A DNA stretch of 64,000 nucleotides from Massilia rhizosphaerae (GCF_016093545.1 NZ_JADKYX010000013.1:1-64000); one strand, 5' to 3'. Shown: positions 34,301 to 43,461, numbered from the stretch's first letter. Notes: generated from the letters alone by a model not told the origin. Numbers and translations: made by a program.

Positions 34301-34948
34301 TTACGTTAATTTCAGACCGGAGCGCGTCAATACGAGGGTGCGGTCGGCCATGGCGGCCGCAGCGTGGGAGTGCGTGACCATGATGGCCCCGGCGCCGCTC
34401 GCCTTGATCTCCGCGCGCAGCAGGCGCAGGATGCCGTCGGCCGTGTCGGGGTCGAGGTTGCCGGTCGGCTCGTCCGCCAGCAGCAGGGCGGGGCGGTGCA
34501 CGAGGGCGCGCGCGATGGCCACCCGCTGCAATTCGCCGCCCGACAACTGGCGCGGGAAGTCGGCGCCGCGGCCGTCCAGGCCGACGGCGTCCAGCATCTG
34601 CGCGGCGCGGGCCGGGTCGGGGCGGCCGTTCAGCAGCAACGGCAGCGCCACGTTCTGGGCCAACGTCAGGTGCGGCAACACGTGGAAGGCCTGGAAAATG
34701 AACCCCATGCGCGTGCGCCGCAGCCGCGTGGCGGCATCGTCGTCGAGCGCCGACATGGGCGTACCGTCGACCCTGACCTCGCCGCCGTCCGGCGCGTCGA
34801 GCCCGGCGACCAGGTTCAGCAAGGTCGACTTGCCGACTCCCGATTCGCCCATGACCGCGACGAACTCCCCCTGCTCGAAGCGATGCGAGAGCGCGGCCAG
34901 CACGGTGCGGCCGCCATAGGACTTGCTGAGGTTGACGAGTTCGAGCAT
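34301..34948 (-). CDS. ABC transporter ATP-binding protein, LolD/MacB type
   Basis: The 215-residue ATPase has Walker A GESGVGKST, the signature LSGGELQR, Walker B LLLADEPTGNLD and the H-loop VTHS. The family (LolD, YbbA, MacB-N) normally pairs with an FtsX-type permease, but none lies on either side: a repeat element and egtD are upstream, the HTH gene downstream. The partner is therefore elsewhere or lost. Confidence 0.88.
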   Translation of the reverse strand: MLELVNLSKSYGGRTVLAALSHRFEQGEFVAVMGESGVGKSTLLNLVAGLDAPDGGEVRVDGTPMSALDDDAATRLRRTRMGFIFQAFHVLPHLTLAQNVALPLLLNGRPDPARAAQMLDAVGLDGRGADFPRQLSGGELQRVAIARALVHRPALLLADEPTGNLDPDTADGILRLLRAEIKASGAGAIMVTHSHAAAAMADRTLVLTRSGLKLT

Positions 34949-34989
34949 GGCACGCCGATTGACAAAACCGCTACTCTAGCACGCACCCC

Positions 34990-35197
34990 AAATTCGGGGT
35001 CAGAGCACAATTTTTTGAAAATTCGGGGTCAGAGCACATTTCGGCGACATTGCGCCTGGTCCAGTCAGCTCTCTGGCGCCAGAGGCGGATGGTCGATCGG
35101 CGACGCCCGGCAGGCTGCGTACAGGCAATTTTTCAGTGGCTGAAAAAATATGCTCTGACCCCGAATCAGGCGAAAAAAATGCTCTGACCCCGAATTT
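34990..35197. repeat. Composite inverted-repeat element, copy 1
   Basis: Two direct copies of AAATTCGGGGTCAGAGCAC (34990-35008 and 35019-35037) face two inverted copies (35151-35166, truncated, and 35180-35197) around a unique core of about 110 bp. The same layout recurs at 49.3 and 59.3 kb. It lies between the ABC ATPase gene and egtD. It is probably a non-autonomous mobile repeat of the REP/MITE type. Confidence 0.8.
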
Positions 35198-35325
35198 GGG
35201 CAACAGGTGGCGGGTGCGGCACTGGTGAGATGGTCGCGCGTGCGGAATCCTGGAATCGCGTATCATGGCCGGAACGGCAACATTTCGCCGGCCGCGCGGT
35301 GCGGCCGCACCACCGAGGACATCCG

Positions 35326-36291
35326 ATGCTGAATGCCACGTCGCCCGCAGTGCCCGCAGTAAACGATGGATTGCACGTACCCGCCGAACTGGACGCCAGC
35401 CTGCGCATGCGCCAGGCCTGCATCTCCCCCAAATTCCTGTACGACCCGCTCGGTTCCAAGCTGTTCGAGGCGATCTGCGAATTGCCCGAGTACTATCCCA
35501 CGCGGACGGAAGCCGCCATCTTCGACCTGCACGGCGCCGAGATCGCGCGCACGGTCGGCACCGGCGCCACGCTGATCGACCTGGGCGCCGGCAATTGCGC
35601 CAAGGCGGCGCGCCTGTTTCCGCTGCTGCAGCCGCGCCAGTACGTCCCCGTCGACATCTCGGCCGAGTTCCTGCACGACGCCGTCGAACGCCTGCGCCAG
35701 CGCTTCCGCCACATCGACATGCTGCCGCTGGGGCTCGATTTCTCGGCGCGCCTCGACCTGCCCGACCGCGTGCGCGCGGAACGCCAGCTGTTCTTCTATC
35801 CCGGTTCGTCGATCGGCAATTTCGCGCCTCATGAAGCGCTCGATTTCCTGCAGCGCGTGCACGCGCAGTGCGGGCGCGACGGCGGCCTGTTGATCGGCAT
35901 CGACCTCGCCAAGGACCACGCCGTGCTGGACGCCGCCTACGACGACGCGCTCGGCGTGACGGCCGCGTTCAACCTCAACGTGCTGCGCCACGTGAACCGC
36001 CTGCTGGACGCCGACTTCGACATCCGCAAGTGGCGCCACCGCGGCTTCTACAACCCGGCCGAGGGCCGCGTCGAGATGCACCTGGAAGCGCAGGCGGCGC
36101 AGCAGGTGACGTGGCGCGGCGGCAGCCGCCGGTTCGCGGCCGGCGAATGGATCCACACCGAGAACAGCTATAAATACCGCCAGAGCGACGCCGTCGGCCT
36201 GCTCGGCCAGGCCGGCTTCGCGTCCACGCGCGTGTGGACGGATCCCAGGCAGTGGTTCGCCGTGATCTATGCGCGCGCACTGTCGCACTGA
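35326..36291 (+). CDS. egtD: L-histidine N-alpha-methyltransferase EgtD
   Basis: The 321-residue product carries the EgtD signature: LYDPLGSKLFEAICELPEYY (residues 37-56), PTRTEAAIF, LIDLGAGNCAKA for AdoMet and FYPGSSIGNF. It trimethylates histidine to hercynine, the common precursor of ergothioneine and selenoneine. GAGGAC precedes the ATG at 35326; the open frame extends further upstream but lacks homology. egtB follows 10 bp later, so the two form an operon. Confidence 0.93.
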   Translation: MLNATSPAVPAVNDGLHVPAELDASLRMRQACISPKFLYDPLGSKLFEAICELPEYYPTRTEAAIFDLHGAEIARTVGTGATLIDLGAGNCAKAARLFPLLQPRQYVPVDISAEFLHDAVERLRQRFRHIDMLPLGLDFSARLDLPDRVRAERQLFFYPGSSIGNFAPHEALDFLQRVHAQCGRDGGLLIGIDLAKDHAVLDAAYDDALGVTAAFNLNVLRHVNRLLDADFDIRKWRHRGFYNPAEGRVEMHLEAQAAQQVTWRGGSRRFAAGEWIHTENSYKYRQSDAVGLLGQAGFASTRVWTDPRQWFAVIYARALSH

Positions 36292-36301
36292 AGGAGTGGC
36301 C

Positions 36302-37525
36302 ATGGGCGCTTCCGAACACCACCTGTCCACCGCGTTCGAACACGTGCGGCAACGTTCGCTGCACCTGGCCGAACCGCTGACGCCGGAGGATTGCGCGGCG
36401 CAGTCGATGCCCGACGCGAGTCCCGTCAAATGGCATCTCGCGCACACGACGTGGTTCTTCGAGACCTTCATCCTGGAATCGCGCGAGCCGGGCTTCCGGC
36501 CCCACGATCCCGCCTTCCGCGTGCTGTTCAACTCGTACTACAACGGCGTCGGCGCGAAGCATCCGCGCGCGCAGCGGGGCCTGTTGACGCGCCCCGCGCT
36601 GGCCGAGGTGCTGGCCTACCGCACCGCCGTCGACGCCCGCGTGCTGCGCCTGCTCGCCACGGCGCCGGGCGACGGCGAACTGGCAGCGCTGGTGGAGCTG
36701 GGCCTGCAGCACGAGCAGCAGCACCAGGAACTGATCCTCACGGACGTCAAGCACCTGCTGTCGAGGAATCCGCTGTATCCGGCCTATATCGATTCGCCAT
36801 TGCCCGCATCCGGCCCCGTCGAGCCGCTCGCGTGGATCGACTTCGACGGCGGCCTCGCCGAGATCGGCCACGACGGCACGGGCTTCGCCTTCGACAACGA
36901 AAGCCCGCGCCACCACCAGTACCTGAATCCGTTCGCGCTCGCGTCGCGCCTCGTGACGAACGGCGAATACCTCGAATTCGTCGAGGCGGGCGGCTACCGC
37001 GATCCGGCGCTGTGGCTGTCCGACGGCTGGGACCTGGTCGCCAACGGCATGATCGCCGCGCCGCTGTACTGGGTCGACGACGACGGACGCCGGCGCGAAT
37101 TCACGCTGCACGGCCTGCAGGCGCTGGACCCGGCGCGGCCCGTCACGCACGTCTCGCTGTACGAGGCCGACGCGTACGCGCGCTGGCGCGGCGCGCGGCT
37201 GCCGACGGAGGCCGAGTGGGAATTCGCGGCGCGCGACGCGGCCCTGACGTGCGGCGACCTGCACCCGCGCGCGGCCGGCAGCCCGGGCCTCGCGCAGATG
37301 TTCGGCGAATGCTGGCAGTGGACCGCGAGCAGCTATGCGCCGTATCCGGGCTTCGTCCCGGCGGCGGGCGCGATCGGCGAATACAACGGCAAGTTCATGG
37401 TCAACCAGTACGTGCTGCGCGGCTCGTCGTGCGCCACGCCGCACGGCCATGCGCGGACCACGTACCGCAACTTCTTCCCGGCGGGCGCGCGCTGGCAGTT
37501 CACCGGCATCAGGCTGGCGCGATGA
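36302..37525 (+). CDS. egtB: Ergothioneine sulfoxide synthase EgtB
   Basis: The 407-residue protein has an N-terminal DinB-like domain with the iron His ligands (WHLAHTTWFFE and HEQQHQELILTD) and a C-terminal FGE-sulfatase domain (LPTEAEWEFAARD, CWQWTASSYAPYPGF, SSCATP). It couples hercynine with a thiol donor using Fe(II) and O2. GAAGGAG precedes the ATG. The final TGA overlaps the next ATG. No egtC or egtE is seen, so the later steps are encoded elsewhere or done by other enzymes. Confidence 0.92.
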   Translation: MGASEHHLSTAFEHVRQRSLHLAEPLTPEDCAAQSMPDASPVKWHLAHTTWFFETFILESREPGFRPHDPAFRVLFNSYYNGVGAKHPRAQRGLLTRPALAEVLAYRTAVDARVLRLLATAPGDGELAALVELGLQHEQQHQELILTDVKHLLSRNPLYPAYIDSPLPASGPVEPLAWIDFDGGLAEIGHDGTGFAFDNESPRHHQYLNPFALASRLVTNGEYLEFVEAGGYRDPALWLSDGWDLVANGMIAAPLYWVDDDGRRREFTLHGLQALDPARPVTHVSLYEADAYARWRGARLPTEAEWEFAARDAALTCGDLHPRAAGSPGLAQMFGECWQWTASSYAPYPGFVPAAGAIGEYNGKFMVNQYVLRGSSCATPHGHARTTYRNFFPAGARWQFTGIRLAR

Positions 37526-38451
37526 AGCCGGCGCGCGGCCTGCGCCTGCGCGTGCTGAACCGGCGCGCGAACGCGTGGATCCTCGCGCATCCGCTCGATT
37601 TCGTCCTGCAATGCGTGCGCGCGTTCCGCGCCAACCAGGGCCTGCTGCTGGCGGGCGCCGTGGCGTATTACGCGCTGCTGTCGATCGTGCCGTTCCTGAT
37701 GCTGGTCGTCGTCGTGCTGTCGCACTTCATCGACCAGGTCGACCTGCTGCTCACCCTGCGCCGCTACCTGGAGCTGATCGTGCCGGGCCAGTCCGGCCCG
37801 ATGGTGGAGGAGGTCGCGCACTTCCTGGACAACCGCGACCTGATCACCTGGGTGCTCGGCTTCACGATGCTGTTCTTCAGCTCACTCGCGTTCACGGTGC
37901 TGGAAAACGCGATGAGCGTGATCTTCGTGCACCGCGTGGCCGTGCGGCGCCGCCACTTCCTCGTGTCGGCCGTGCTCCCGTACTGCTACATCATCGCGCT
38001 GGGCTTCGGCGTGATGATCGTGACGCTCGTCGCCGGGACCTTGCAGGTGATCGGCTCCGAGAGCGTCGAATTGTTCGGCCACACGTGGTCGCTGAACGGG
38101 GTGTCGGGGGCCCTGCTGTACCTGCTCGGGCTCGCGGGCGAGATCCTCGTGCTGACGTCGATCTATCTCGTGATGCCGGTCGGGCGGCTGTCGCTGTCGC
38201 ATGCGCTCGTGGGCGGCGTGACGGCGGCGCTGCTGTGGGAAATCGCGCGGCACGTGCTCGTGTGGTATTTCACCACGCTGTCCAAGGTGAACGTCGTGTA
38301 TGGCTCGATGAGCACCGCGATCGTCGTCATGTTCAGCCTCGAGATCGCGGCCAGCCTGCTGTTGTTCGGCGCCCAGGTGATCGCGGAATACGAGCGCGTG
38401 GGGCAGAAGGGGCACGGCGCCGAACCGCGGCCGTTGCATACGGCGCCGTGA
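37522..38451 (+). CDS. YihY/BrkB-family inner membrane protein
   Basis: The 309-residue product has about six membrane helices and the family hallmarks AYYALLSIVPFLMLVV, VLENAMSVIFVHR and YFTTLSKVNVVYGSM. Function in the family is poorly defined; it was once called ribonuclease BN. The start is coupled to the egtB stop (ATGA overlap), which is an unusual operon partner. It ends before a strong hairpin. Confidence 0.88.
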   Translation: MKPARGLRLRVLNRRANAWILAHPLDFVLQCVRAFRANQGLLLAGAVAYYALLSIVPFLMLVVVVLSHFIDQVDLLLTLRRYLELIVPGQSGPMVEEVAHFLDNRDLITWVLGFTMLFFSSLAFTVLENAMSVIFVHRVAVRRRHFLVSAVLPYCYIIALGFGVMIVTLVAGTLQVIGSESVELFGHTWSLNGVSGALLYLLGLAGEILVLTSIYLVMPVGRLSLSHALVGGVTAALLWEIARHVLVWYFTTLSKVNVVYGSMSTAIVVMFSLEIAASLLLFGAQVIAEYERVGQKGHGAEPRPLHTAP

Positions 38452-38496
38452 AAAGAACGACGGCGCGGCCGGCCCGCAGGGGCCCGCCGCGCCGTC
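38449..38496 (-). terminator. Terminator hairpin between yihY-type gene and leuA
   Basis: GACGGCGCGGC (38459-38469) pairs with GCCGCGCCGTC (38486-38496). On the minus strand the hairpin is followed by GTTCTTTTC, so it fits leuA termination and may work both ways. Confidence 0.65.
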
Positions 38497-38515
38497 GGCG
38501 CGTAACGTGTGACGA

Positions 38516-40204
38516 TCAGGCCGCGCGCTGCTGCGCCTGTTCCGCGGAGAGGGCCAGCTGGCGGTTCACGGCGGACAGCACGGCCTTGAACGACGCGGTC
38601 ACGATATTGCTGTCGACGGCGGCGCCGAACAAGGTCGGGCCGTTCGCGAGGCGCAGCTCGACGTAGCAGGCGGCGCGCGCATCGGCGCCCGAACCGATCG
38701 AGTGCTCGTGGTAGTCCATCAGGCGGATGTCCAGGCCGAGCGCGTTGACGAAGGCGTCGATCGGGCCGTTGCCGCCGCCGTGGCGCGCTTCCGTCACGCG
38801 GTTGTGCTGCACGGTCGTGTCGATCTGCACGCGCTCCGCGCCTTCGCTGTTCTCGACGAGGCGGTGCGAGACGTAGCGGTAGGCCGCGTCACCCTGCTCG
38901 AAGTATTCGCGCGAGAACAGGGCGTGGATGTCGCTCGCCGCCACTTCGCGGCCGGTGGCGTCGGCGTGCTTCTGCACGACGCGCGAGAACTCGATCTGCA
39001 GGCGGCGCGGCAGTTCGAGGCCGTATTCCTGCTCGAGCAGGTAGGCCATGCCGCCCTTGCCGGACTGGCTGTTCACGCGGATCACGGCGTCGTAGCTGCG
39101 GCCCAGGTCGGCCGGGTCGATCGGCAGGTACGGCACTTCCCAGATCGCGTCCGCCTGCTGCTTGGCGAAGCCCTTCTTGATCGCGTCCTGGTGCGAGCCG
39201 GAGAACGCGGTGAACACGAGGTCGCCGACGTACGGGTGGCGCGGGTGCACGGGGAGCTGGTTGCATTCCTCGACCAGCTGGCGGACGCTGTCGATGTCCG
39301 AGAAGTCCAGGCCCGGGTGCACGCCCTGCGTGTAGAGGTTCAGCGCCAGCGTGACCAGGTCGACGTTGCCGGTGCGTTCGCCGTTGCCGAACAGGCAGCC
39401 TTCGACGCGGTCGGCGCCGGCCATCACGGCCAGCTCGGCGGCGGCGACGGCCGTGCCGCGGTCATTGTGCGGGTGCACGCTGATGACGAGATGTTCGCGC
39501 TGCTTCAGGTTGCGGCACATCCATTCGATCTGGTCGGCGTACACGTTCGGCGTGGCCGCTTCCACGGTCGACGGCAGGTTGACGATCACTTTGTTGTCGG
39601 CGCTCGGCTGCCACACGTCGACGACGGCGTCGACGATGCGCTTGGAAAAATCCAGTTCCGTCGTCGAGAACGACTCCGGCGAATACTCGAGGCCCCATTT
39701 CGTTTCGGGATGCTGGGCCACCAGTTCCTTGATCAGCTTCGTGCCGTTGACGGCGATCTGCAGGATCTCGTCCTGGTTCATGCCGAACACGACGCGGCGG
39801 AACACGGGGGCGACGGAGTTGTAGACGTGGACGATGGCCTGCTTGGCGCCCACGCAAGATGCGACGGTGCGGCGGATCAGCTCATCGCGCGCCTGCGTCA
39901 GGACGATGATGGTGACGTCGTCCGGAATGCGCTTTTCCTCGACCAGCATGCGCACGAAGTCGAAGTCCGTCTGCGACGCCGACGGGAAGCCCACCTCGAT
40001 TTCCTTCACGCCGATCTGCACGAGCTTTTCGAAGAAGCGCAGTTTCTTTTCCGGGCTCATCGGCTCGATCAGCGCCTGGTTGCCGTCGCGCAAGTCGGTG
40101 CTCATCCAGACCGGCGGCTTGTCGATGATGCGGTTCGGCCACTGGCGATCGGCCAACGGGACGGCGGGGAAGGGGCGGTATTTGGCGGCGGGATTGGTCA
40201 ACAT
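38516..40204 (-). CDS. leuA: 2-isopropylmalate synthase
   Basis: The 562-residue enzyme condenses acetyl-CoA with 2-oxoisovalerate in leucine synthesis. It has the DLRDGNQAL metal/substrate motif, the HPHNDRG zinc ligands (HxH), GNGERTGNVDL and a C-terminal LeuA regulatory domain (HGGGNGPIDAF, MDYHEHSIGSG) for leucine feedback. AGGAG lies 7 bp before the ATG. A 500-bp upstream region carries two tiny ORFs, one of them Leu-rich. Confidence 0.95.
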   Translation of the reverse strand: MLTNPAAKYRPFPAVPLADRQWPNRIIDKPPVWMSTDLRDGNQALIEPMSPEKKLRFFEKLVQIGVKEIEVGFPSASQTDFDFVRMLVEEKRIPDDVTIIVLTQARDELIRRTVASCVGAKQAIVHVYNSVAPVFRRVVFGMNQDEILQIAVNGTKLIKELVAQHPETKWGLEYSPESFSTTELDFSKRIVDAVVDVWQPSADNKVIVNLPSTVEAATPNVYADQIEWMCRNLKQREHLVISVHPHNDRGTAVAAAELAVMAGADRVEGCLFGNGERTGNVDLVTLALNLYTQGVHPGLDFSDIDSVRQLVEECNQLPVHPRHPYVGDLVFTAFSGSHQDAIKKGFAKQQADAIWEVPYLPIDPADLGRSYDAVIRVNSQSGKGGMAYLLEQEYGLELPRRLQIEFSRVVQKHADATGREVAASDIHALFSREYFEQGDAAYRYVSHRLVENSEGAERVQIDTTVQHNRVTEARHGGGNGPIDAFVNALGLDIRLMDYHEHSIGSGADARAACYVELRLANGPTLFGAAVDSNIVTASFKAVLSAVNRQLALSAEQAQQRAA

Positions 40205-40287
40205 GGCGCTAGCTCCTGAGTTCTAAATGCTGGTGAATGTGTCGTTTCGATCGTTGTGGCGGGGGCTGCCGGACGGGCCACTGGACG

Positions 40288-40407
40288 CTAGGCCCGGCAA
40301 CCGATCGGTAGTGTTGGCAGCGAACGAAAACCCACACGCGCGCCGGCAGACAGCAGGAAGGCTCCGGCGAAAATAATGGACAACGTGGATGAGGTAGTGG
40401 CAAACAT
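40288..40407 (-). CDS. 39-residue mini-ORF in the leuA upstream region
   Basis: The ORF (MFATTSSTLSIIFAGAFLLSAGARV...) has one hydrophobic stretch and an AAGGAAAG site about 9 bp before the ATG. It lies between the Leu-rich mini-ORF and leuA. It may be a leader peptide or a small membrane protein; no family is known. A hairpin can form from its end (TTGCCGGGCC with GGCCCGTCCGGCA) but no T-run follows. Confidence 0.3.
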   Translation of the reverse strand: MFATTSSTLSIIFAGAFLLSAGARVGFRSLPTLPIGCRA

Positions 40408-40464
40408 CGGTACAACTTTCCTTGGGCTACGAATCCGGCAATGGCCGGGCGGGACAGCGGCGAT

Positions 40465-40545
40465 TTACGCGCGTAGTAGCAGGGCTGCCAGCGTTAGCGC
40501 GCCGGCAAGCGATAGGGAAGTCGACAGAGGCAGAGGGGAGAACAT
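40465..40545 (-). CDS. Leu-rich 26-residue leader-like mini-ORF upstream of leuA
   Basis: The ORF reads MFSPLPLSTSLSLAGALTL and then AALLLRA. Nine of its 26 residues are Leu, ending in a Leu-Leu-Leu run. Four of the Leu codons are CTA, the codon expected to be rarest in this GC-rich genome, and two stand side by side (CTACTA) near the end. GGAG precedes the ATG with short spacing. This is the profile of an attenuation leader peptide, but I find no clear terminator with a T-run, so the mechanism is unproven. It could also be a tiny membrane protein. Confidence 0.45.
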   Translation of the reverse strand: MFSPLPLSTSLSLAGALTLAALLLRA

Positions 40546-40711
40546 TTCTCCACTCTAAGTGAATTTTGTTCGGTGTGTCAAGCGTTTCGTGTGTTGTCGT
40601 TTGGTTACCACGGTCGGGCCCGCTTTTCGACAAGCGGTTTTTGCGAATAATCAATTTTCCCGGTGCAGCGAGATGGCACAGTACGCGCTTCATTGCGCGA
40701 CGGAGGCGGCC

Positions 40712-41356
40712 ATGCCCGTACTGAAAGGTCTGGATACGACGATCGAATTGACGCGCCACGCCGAGGCGCTCAAGGCGCAGGGCTACGATTTCGCGCTACG
40801 CTACTACAGCCACAACGCGGCCAAGAACCTGTCGCTGGGCGAGGCGCGGGCGCTGTCGCAGGCGGGACTCGCCATCGGCGCCGTGTGGGAGACGAGCGGC
40901 ACCCGCGCCGGCTTCTTCACCCGCGCCCAGGGCCTTGCGGACGGCGCGGCGGCGTTCCGGATGGCGCGCGACGTCATTGGCCAGCCGTTCGGCTCCGTCA
41001 TCTATTTCGCCGTCGACTACGATCCCACGCAGGCCGATCTCGATGGTGCGGTCGGCAATTACTTCACGGGCGTGCACGCCGCGCTGTACGTGGCGGCGGA
41101 AGGCCAGCCGTCGTACCGGGTGGGCGTGTACGGCTCGGGCCTGTGCTGCGGCACGCTGATTGAAAGCGGCGCGGCGAGCCTGTCGTGGCTGTCGCAATCG
41201 ACCGCGTTCGCCGGCTCGCGCCAGTACGCGGAACAGCAGCGCTACGACATCATCCAGCTGCTGCCCGCGCGCATCGTCGGCGCGGACGGGATCGTGCTGG
41301 ACATCGATCCGGACGCCACGCATCCGGACCGCGACGGCGGCCTGTTCACCGTCTAG
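40712..41356 (+). CDS. DUF1906 glycoside-hydrolase-like protein
   Basis: The 214-residue product starts MPVLKGLDTTIELTRHAEAL and has the Rv2525c/DUF1906 pattern GLD..., FALRYYSHNAAKNLS, YFAVDYDPTQADLDGAVGNY and YRVGVYGSG, with acidic residues placed as in GH25-like TIM barrels. There is no signal peptide. GGAGG before this ATG supports it over one upstream. It may act on cell-wall glycan; the reaction is unknown. Confidence 0.75.
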   Translation: MPVLKGLDTTIELTRHAEALKAQGYDFALRYYSHNAAKNLSLGEARALSQAGLAIGAVWETSGTRAGFFTRAQGLADGAAAFRMARDVIGQPFGSVIYFAVDYDPTQADLDGAVGNYFTGVHAALYVAAEGQPSYRVGVYGSGLCCGTLIESGAASLSWLSQSTAFAGSRQYAEQQRYDIIQLLPARIVGADGIVLDIDPDATHPDRDGGLFTV

Positions 41357-41364
41357 TTCACCGT

Positions 41365-42420
41365 TCAGCCGACGACGACGCGCGGCGCACCGGCTTCCAT
41401 CGAACCGATGACGGCCGCGTCGCCGAAGCCTTCGCGGCGGAACAGCGCCAGCACCTCGTCGACGCTGCCCGGATCGCACGACACGAGCAGGCCGCCGGAC
41501 GTCTGCGGGTCCGTCAGCAGCACGCGCTGTGTGTCCGTGATGGCGTCGCCGAGCACCACGTCGTGGCCGTACGCATCCCAGTTGCGGCCGGACGCGCCCG
41601 TGAAGTAGCCGGCGTGGGCCAGCGCCTCGACACCCGGCAGCAGCGGGATCCGCGCCATGTCGAGCTGCGCCGTCAGCTGCGCGCCGCGTGCCAGTTCGAG
41701 CAGATGGCCCAACAGGCCGAAGCCCGTGACGTCCGTCAGCGCGTGCACGCCGGCCAGTTCCGACAGCGCCTTGCCCGGCTTGTTCAGCTTCGTCGTGTTC
41801 GCGACCATCGCCGCATAGCCGTCCGCATCCAGCTGGTCTTTCTTGAGCGCGGCCGACAGCACGCCCACGCCCAGCGGCTTGCCGAGGACGAGCACGTCGC
41901 CCGCGCGCGCGTCGGCATTGCGCTTGACCTTGGACGGATGCACGAGGCCCATGACGACGAGGCCGTAGATGGGCTCCACCGAATCGATCGTGTGGCCGCC
42001 CGCGATCGGGATGCCCGCTTCCGCGCAGATGGATTCGCCGCCCTGGATGATCTTGCCGATGGTCTCCAGCGGCAGCTTGTTGATCGGCATGCCGACGAGG
42101 GCCAGCGCCATGATCGGCGTGCCGCCCATCGCGTACACGTCCGAGATCGCGTTGGTGGCGGCGATGCGGCCGAAGTCGAACGGATCGTCGACGATCGGCA
42201 TGAAGAAGTCGGTCGTCGCGATCAGCGCCTGCTCGTCGTTCAGCTTGTAGACGGCGGCGTCGTCCGCGGTCTCGATGCCGACCATGAGCTCTTTCGGCAC
42301 GGGAAAGCCGCTCGATTTTTTCAGGATCTCGGACAGCACGCCGGGCGCGATCTTGCAGCCGCAGCCGCCGCCGTGGGAGAACGAGGTCAGTTTGATGGGT
42401 TGGTCGGCGGATGTGTTCAT
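41365..42420 (-). CDS. senC: Selenide, water dikinase SenC/SelD
   Basis: The 351-residue enzyme makes selenophosphate from selenide and ATP. It has the HGGGCGCKIAP motif near the N-terminus with Cys (not selenocysteine) at the catalytic place and Lys after it. DDAAVYKLND, TTDFFMPIVDDPFDFGRIAA and DVTGFGLLGHLLE follow. It lies 7 bp after senB on the same strand, and senA is divergent beyond that, which identifies it as the selenophosphate supplier for selenoneine. It may also serve selenoprotein or tRNA pathways. Confidence 0.9.
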   Translation of the reverse strand: MNTSADQPIKLTSFSHGGGCGCKIAPGVLSEILKKSSGFPVPKELMVGIETADDAAVYKLNDEQALIATTDFFMPIVDDPFDFGRIAATNAISDVYAMGGTPIMALALVGMPINKLPLETIGKIIQGGESICAEAGIPIAGGHTIDSVEPIYGLVVMGLVHPSKVKRNADARAGDVLVLGKPLGVGVLSAALKKDQLDADGYAAMVANTTKLNKPGKALSELAGVHALTDVTGFGLLGHLLELARGAQLTAQLDMARIPLLPGVEALAHAGYFTGASGRNWDAYGHDVVLGDAITDTQRVLLTDPQTSGGLLVSCDPGSVDEVLALFRREGFGDAAVIGSMEAGAPRVVVG

Positions 42421-42427
42421 ACGGTGC

Positions 42428-43408
42428 TCAATGGTGTTTGCGTTCGTCGGAAAGAAGATTATCCACCAACTCCAGCAGGCGCGCTCGTTCGGCCGCCGGC
42501 GCGAAGAGGCGGGCGCGGGCCGCGCACTGGCGGCGCAGGCGGTCGACGAAGCGCGCATCGTCCACGCTCCGTTCGATGAGACTGGCCAGCGCCTGCGCGT
42601 CGCCGGGCGCAAAGAAGCCGGCATAGTCCTCGCCCAGCATGCCGATATTGCCCGGGATGCGCGACGCCAGCACGGGCACGCCGCTCGTCACCGCTTCGAT
42701 GATCACGTTCGCGCCGCCCTCCATGCGCGAGGCGATGACCATCGCGTGGCAGCGCCGCAGCCGGCGCCGCGTCGCCATGTGGGGCAGGGCGCCGAGCCAG
42801 CGGTAGGCCGGGGCGGCGGCCTCGGTGTCGCGCGCGCGGCGGCCGAGGTCCGCGTCCAGCGCGGCGCCGATGTGCAGCAGGCGCACGCCGGGCGTGCGCA
42901 CGAGTCTGGCCGCGTCCATGAACGTTTGCGGGTCCTTTTCGGCGCGCAGGTGGCCGATCATGACGACGTCGAGCGGCGCATTGCGGCGCGGCCGGGCGGG
43001 CGCGAGGCGCGGCGCGGATTGGTAGATCACGCGGGCCTTGGAACGCACCGCTGCCGGGAGTTCGTCCAGGCCGCGCGGCTGCAGCACCACCAGCGCCCGC
43101 GCGCGGTCGAGCGAGGCGCGGGCGGCGGCGTCTTCGTGGATGTCGCGGTAGAGGTCGGTGCCGGTCAGGACGAGCAGCGCCGGCCGGTCCGGATGGGCGT
43201 GGGCAAAGGCCGCCAGCGCGGCGGCGGAGCGGCGCGCGTGCAGCGCGATCAGCAGGTCCGGCACGTCGTCATTCGGTTGCCAGCCCGGGCCGATCGTGAC
43301 GCGATAGTCGCGCGCGAGGTGACGCCGCCAGCGGCTGGCCGTCTGCCAGTTGCCGTTGTTTTCGCGGGCGGATGCGGGGCTGACGATGTGGATGTGGGCA
43401 GCGGCCAT
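42428..43408 (-). CDS. senB: Selenosugar synthase SenB (GT-B-like glycosyltransferase)
   Basis: The 326-residue product has a GT4/GT-B-type fold: IHIVSPASARENNGNWQTA at the N-terminus, VMIGHLRAEKDPQTFMDAA in the middle and SRMEGGANVIIEAVTSGVPV for donor binding. In described sen clusters this family joins selenophosphate to a UDP-sugar to give a selenosugar. It is co-transcribed with senC and starts 53 bp from the divergent senA. Identification rests on this neighbourhood as well as the fold. Confidence 0.85.
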   Translation of the reverse strand: MAAAHIHIVSPASARENNGNWQTASRWRRHLARDYRVTIGPGWQPNDDVPDLLIALHARRSAAALAAFAHAHPDRPALLVLTGTDLYRDIHEDAAARASLDRARALVVLQPRGLDELPAAVRSKARVIYQSAPRLAPARPRRNAPLDVVMIGHLRAEKDPQTFMDAARLVRTPGVRLLHIGAALDADLGRRARDTEAAAPAYRWLGALPHMATRRRLRRCHAMVIASRMEGGANVIIEAVTSGVPVLASRIPGNIGMLGEDYAGFFAPGDAQALASLIERSVDDARFVDRLRRQCAARARLFAPAAERARLLELVDNLLSDERKHH

Positions 43409-43461
43409 GCGGGTCGAAATGGGCGTCGGAGCGGGAGTCGGAATTGGTCGTACAATGATGC

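Noticed and set aside
36391..38451. 686-codon frame fusing an alternate EgtB frame to the YihY protein
   Set aside because: The first half is Arg/Ala-rich shadow sequence of egtB; the real YihY-type gene starts at the ATG overlapping the egtB stop.
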